From Candidatus Woesearchaeota archaeon (lineage in GTDB: Archaea; Nanobdellota; Nanobdellia; SCGC-AAA011-G17; GW2011-AR18): DNA of 43,540 bases. Below are positions 39,997 through 43,540 of the stretch, piece after piece. The notes below the pieces were generated by a model. It was not told the origin of the DNA and did not search any database. It saw only the letters and a list, made by a program, of their open reading frames with translations. Both the position numbers and the translations under genes were made by a program. Location of the stretch: positions 1 through 43,540 of the forward strand of contig JAGVZW010000036.1 of the NCBI GenBank assembly GCA_018302235.1, in the 5' to 3' direction. Every line of letters starts with the position of its first letter. Positions within the stretch are counted from its first letter, which is position 1.

Positions 39997-40269
39997 TTAA
40001 ATGCCAAAGGCATCAGAAAGGGTCTTTATTCTTTTAATTTCTTCAATCAATTCATAGCCTTTTTTTGTCAAACAATATTCTTTTTTATCTTTATTATTTT
40101 TTATTTCTATAATTCCTTTTTCTTCTAGCTCATGAATGAAAACAATCATTCTTTTGTGGGAGAGGTTGCTCTTGTACATAACATTGGTTGGTCTGCTGCT
40201 ACCACCTTTATGTTTTATTGATTCTAATATACTTAGGATGATATTTAATTTATCTCGTCTTTTTTCCAT
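39997..40269 (-). CDS. Winged-helix DNA-binding protein
   Basis: HKGGSSRPTNVMYKSNLSHKRMIVFIHELEEKGIIEIKNNKDKKEYCLTKKGYELIEEI. Confidence 0.8.
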   Translation of the reverse strand: MEKRRDKLNIILSILESIKHKGGSSRPTNVMYKSNLSHKRMIVFIHELEEKGIIEIKNNKDKKEYCLTKKGYELIEEIKRIKTLSDAFGI

Positions 40270-40927
40270 TTTTTTTCACAAGTATTAGAAGATATAATAG
40301 TAAGCTATATCCTATTAGTAGAGTGGCCATACCAAGAACATAAAAATAGATATATTTTATCTCTAAAAAAAAGAATATATGTGCTAGGATTATGGATGTA
40401 AATGCCATAAAGACTAATTTACTTTTTAAATTATTATTAGTGTAATAATTTTTATAGGCGTAATATACAATGGGTATTAGGAATAGTATAGCAAATATAT
40501 TAAATAAATATGGTCTGAAATATAAGATTATAGCAAAGAAAGTGAACAATAAAAACATAATCTTGAATTTATTTTTAAATTTTATATACATAGAGCTCAA
40601 TAAGAAGTAAGCAAACAGATGCATAATGGAGTAGAATATTAAGCAATTATAGAATAAATATTTTATGCTACCTAATTGACAAGATAAAGAGCAGTAATTA
40701 AATTTGATAATATTGTAATAAACATAAGCGTTGATTATTGAGTGAATAAAAAAGTCTAGAGCAATTATCAAAAACCCTAAAAAGAAATATAAAAATTTCT
40801 TTTGTTTAGTAAGCTTGTATGCTTTATACCCATAAACAACTAAACCTAGGACTATTAATGTTAGAATAATCTCAATTATTACATCTATTCCATAGAACCA
40901 TTCAGGGCCCCTAAATGAAATTATCAT
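40250..40927 (-). CDS. Multi-pass membrane protein
   Basis: Repeated hydrophobic segments; overlaps wHTH gene. Confidence 0.65.
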   Translation of the reverse strand: MIISFRGPEWFYGIDVIIEIILTLIVLGLVVYGYKAYKLTKQKKFLYFFLGFLIIALDFFIHSIINAYVYYNIIKFNYCSLSCQLGSIKYLFYNCLIFYSIMHLFAYFLLSSMYIKFKNKFKIMFLLFTFFAIILYFRPYLFNIFAILFLIPIVYYAYKNYYTNNNLKSKLVFMAFTSIILAHIFFFLEIKYIYFYVLGMATLLIGYSLLLYLLILVKKNGKKTR

Positions 40928-41009
40928 ATTTATTTTTGTTTATAGGGTTTATAAGTTTTATGAATTTTAGGTTGTAAAAGTATATAAATAAAGCTATTTT
41001 TTAAATACT

Positions 41010-41210
41010 ATGAAAGCAATACTAAAGATAAAAGGAATGCATTGTGCAAGCTGTAAGAAAGTGATAGAAATGGCTTTAAATGAGCTAAAAGGGATAAATA
41101 AGATAGAGTTTCAGGATGATTTATTAAAGATAGATTATGATAAAATAGAATTAAAAACAATAATAGAAACTATAAAAGAAGAAGGATATGGGGCATATGA
41201 GAAGGTATAA
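41010..41210 (+). CDS. HMA heavy-metal-binding protein (CopZ-like)
   Basis: KIKGMHCASCKKVIEMALNELKGI (GMxCxxC). Confidence 0.92.
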   Translation: MKAILKIKGMHCASCKKVIEMALNELKGINKIEFQDDLLKIDYDKIELKTIIETIKEEGYGAYEKV

Positions 41211-42549
41211 TTTTTTTATTAAAGGAATGGTTTGTGAAAGCTGTGAGAAATTATTAAAAAAAGAACTCAAAAATATTGAGGATATCAGTGAATTTAATGT
41301 AGATTTTAAATCTGGAATTGCATCAGTATCTTTAAGGGAGGATTCACATATAACAATAGAAGAGATATTTAAAAGAATAGAAAAACACGGTTATTTTTGT
41401 TCTATGGAGAAAGATAGTAGATTAAAGTTAATAACTATGTCTTTGGGTTTGTTAGTTATTTTGGTTGGTGGATATTTTTTATTAAAAGATTATTTTTCTT
41501 TTGATTTGAATATTCTAGATGGTAATGTTTCATTAGGAATATTATTTGTTCTTGGTTTATTTACAGGTTTTCACTGTATTGCTATGTGCGGGGGATTTGT
41601 TGTTTCTTATTCTACTGTATCAAAGGGAAAATATAAACCACACATATTATATGGCTCTGGAAAATTATTATCGTATACTATAATAGGGGCTTTTTTCGGA
41701 TTTATAGGTTCAATATTTACCTTTACACCATTAATAAGGGGAATAGCTGCAATATTAGCAGGTTTATTTTTAGTAATTTTTGGAATAGGTATGCTGGATA
41801 TTTTTCAGTCTTTGAAAAGGGTAAGATTTAAACAGCCATCATTCTTTAAATTTAAGAGTAAACATCCAATGGTTATTGGTTTGCTTAATGGTTTAATGAT
41901 AGCATGTGGTCCATTACAAGCTATGTATATATATGCAGCAGGTACATCCTCAATAAAAGAGGGAGCATTAGCTTTATTATTTTTTGGTTTAGGTACTTTA
42001 CCGATTATGCTTTTATTTGGTGTATTTACATCTTTGCTTAGCTCTTCTTTTACTAAAAAAATATTGAAGATATCTGGTGTGATTGTTATAGTGTTAGGTA
42101 TTATAATGCTTAATAGGGGTTTGAGTTTAGCTGGGTATAATTTTAGTTCTATTCCCTCTAATCAAGCAACTGGCAATGTTGTTAGGAGTACAGATGGATA
42201 TCAGGAGATAAGGATGGATGTATCTTCAAAGGGATATGAGCCAAATAGTTTTATAATACAAAAGGATGTACCAGTAAAATGGATTATTAATGTTGTTGAA
42301 TTGAATGGGTGTAATAATGAATTGATCTCTCAAAAATTAGGCATTGATAAAAAACTTCAAAAGGGAGAACAAGTCATAGAGTTTATGCCAAATGAAGAGG
42401 GAAAAATAGGATTTAATTGTGGTATGGGTATGATAAGGGGGGAATTTATTGTTCAGAATGATATTAGTGAGCCTATTGCTGCTACAAATCAAGATTTAAA
42501 AGGAACATGTGGAATGGGGGGTGGATGTGGATGTGGAATGATGATGTAA
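41188..42549 (+). CDS. HMA–DsbD/TauE-like membrane domain–cupredoxin fusion
   Basis: IKGMVCESCEKLL; TGFHCIAMCGGFVVSYS; cupredoxin-like FNCGMGMIRGEFIV; Cys/Met-rich tail CGMGGGCGCGMMM. Confidence 0.9.
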   Translation: MGHMRRYNFFIKGMVCESCEKLLKKELKNIEDISEFNVDFKSGIASVSLREDSHITIEEIFKRIEKHGYFCSMEKDSRLKLITMSLGLLVILVGGYFLLKDYFSFDLNILDGNVSLGILFVLGLFTGFHCIAMCGGFVVSYSTVSKGKYKPHILYGSGKLLSYTIIGAFFGFIGSIFTFTPLIRGIAAILAGLFLVIFGIGMLDIFQSLKRVRFKQPSFFKFKSKHPMVIGLLNGLMIACGPLQAMYIYAAGTSSIKEGALALLFFGLGTLPIMLLFGVFTSLLSSSFTKKILKISGVIVIVLGIIMLNRGLSLAGYNFSSIPSNQATGNVVRSTDGYQEIRMDVSSKGYEPNSFIIQKDVPVKWIINVVELNGCNNELISQKLGIDKKLQKGEQVIEFMPNEEGKIGFNCGMGMIRGEFIVQNDISEPIAATNQDLKGTCGMGGGCGCGMMM

Positions 42550-42995
42550 ATTGTTCTATATGTAATAAGAATTTTAATAGTAAAGATGCTTTGGATCAGC
42601 ATAATCTTGCAAAACATTCTAGCGAAGTAAAAAGCTATAAAAAATTATATATTGGATTATTTATTCTTGTATTGATTATTGGTGTTTTGTTTTTTAATAA
42701 ATATAATACAGATGCTACTAAGGAGATAGTAGACGAGAATATACAAAGAATTACTCTTGGTTTTACTAATAATTATGAGCCTAATACTATATATGTAAAG
42801 TCAGGGATTCCAGTTGAAATTACATTAGATAAAACAGTTAAGGGATGTTTTCGTGGATTTAATATAAATGACTTGGGTGTTTCAAAGCTATCATCAAACC
42901 CAGATGATGTTATTAAATTTACACCAACAAATAAAGGAAGTTTTAGATTTAATTGTGGTATGAACATGGGTTATGGGACTATTGTTGTGGAATGA
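42507..42995 (+). CDS. C2H2 zinc-finger–TM–cupredoxin-like protein (start uncertain, likely 42525 or 42531)
   Basis: CSICNKNFNSKDALDQHNLAKH; TM; YEPNTIYVKSGIPVEITLDKTVKGCFRGFNI...FRFNCGMNMGYGTIVVE. Confidence 0.85.
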   Translation: MWNGGWMWMWNDDVNCSICNKNFNSKDALDQHNLAKHSSEVKSYKKLYIGLFILVLIIGVLFFNKYNTDATKEIVDENIQRITLGFTNNYEPNTIYVKSGIPVEITLDKTVKGCFRGFNINDLGVSKLSSNPDDVIKFTPTNKGSFRFNCGMNMGYGTIVVE

Positions 42996-43081
42996 TTTTA
43001 ATGCCTTATTTTTTTATAATAGGGTTTTTGCAGGTTGTTAAAATCAAAAATATTTAATAGTATATAATGATTTGATTTATT

Positions 43082-43540
43082 ATGGTTTTAGAAAAAGATA
43101 TTGAAGGTTTTAAGGTAGATTTATCTAATCTTTGGGAACTATGTAGACTTTTTGATGGTTATACAGCAGATATTGCAAAAAAATTAGTAGATTTGAATAA
43201 ATTTTCTATGGAGTTAATAAAAATATTAGATTTTTATACAAATGAAAAAGAATCTAAGCAATTATACTCATTTGAATTAGATGAGAAAGAATATAAAAGA
43301 TTATTGCAAAATCATATCTCTGATAATTCTTTGATTGAAAAATGTATAGATTTAAAGAAAGATATAAATAAAAGAATAATGGAAATATATGCTTATATTT
43401 TTGGGGGTAATAATTCAATTTATGATAAATTACAGATTATCCAAAAAGAAAAAAAATTATTAGAAAAATTTTTTAGAGAGAATGGGTGGTGGAGCAGAGA
43501 TACTATGCTTGAGAGTTTTATTAATAATCTGAATGAATGG
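43082..43540 (+). CDS. Hypothetical protein, truncated by window end
   Basis: MVLEKDIEGFKVDLSNLWELCRLFDGYTADIAKKL... open through 43540; absent from ORF track because no stop. Confidence 0.7.
   Translation, partial: MVLEKDIEGFKVDLSNLWELCRLFDGYTADIAKKLVDLNKFSMELIKILDFYTNEKESKQLYSFELDEKEYKRLLQNHISDNSLIEKCIDLKKDINKRIMEIYAYIFGGNNSIYDKLQIIQKEKKLLEKFFRENGWWSRDTMLESFINNLNEW

Overview
AT-rich archaeal window, probably DPANN-like (Woesearchaeota/Pacearchaeota type) judging from gene content; the taxonomic placement is inference. It carries a 16S–tRNA-Ala–23S rRNA operon on the minus strand, two more intron-containing tRNAs (Tyr and initiator Met), and about 45 plausible protein genes. The left end (1-5.5 kb) looks like a defense/mobile island: a DUF2779-like nuclease, a four-gene operon of small winged-helix proteins ending in a HEPN/Abi_C-like protein, and a broken type IIG R-M gene. 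The rest is housekeeping (alaS, tmk, infB, rps6e, rnhB, scpA, nop5, HMG-CoA reductase, Sec61beta, eL41) plus accessory genes (Ni-CODH CooS, hemerythrin/cupin cassette, HEPN-MNT pair, a metal-handling HMA/DsbD-like/cupredoxin cluster). The most striking observation is a 30-nt insertion with an in-frame stop inside the active-site motif of RNase HII (DDAGR|GPVIGP). Its homology-defined boundaries coincide with canonical archaeal bulge-helix-bulge (BHB) splice sites, which suggests a protein-coding mRNA intron removed by the tRNA splicing machinery. In the same window the initiator tRNA-Met appears to contain four BHB introns and tRNA-Ala a T-loop BHB intron. Other points: several small genes absent from the ORF track (Sec61beta, eL41, a zinc ribbon, a 19-aa Cys/Lys peptide), a candidate structured RNA next to a small basic ORF, a likely catalytically dead endonuclease V homolog, a Nop5 without its fibrillarin-binding domain, decayed PUA-like genes, and transposon relics. 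Everything was read by eye; no searches or folding programs were run.
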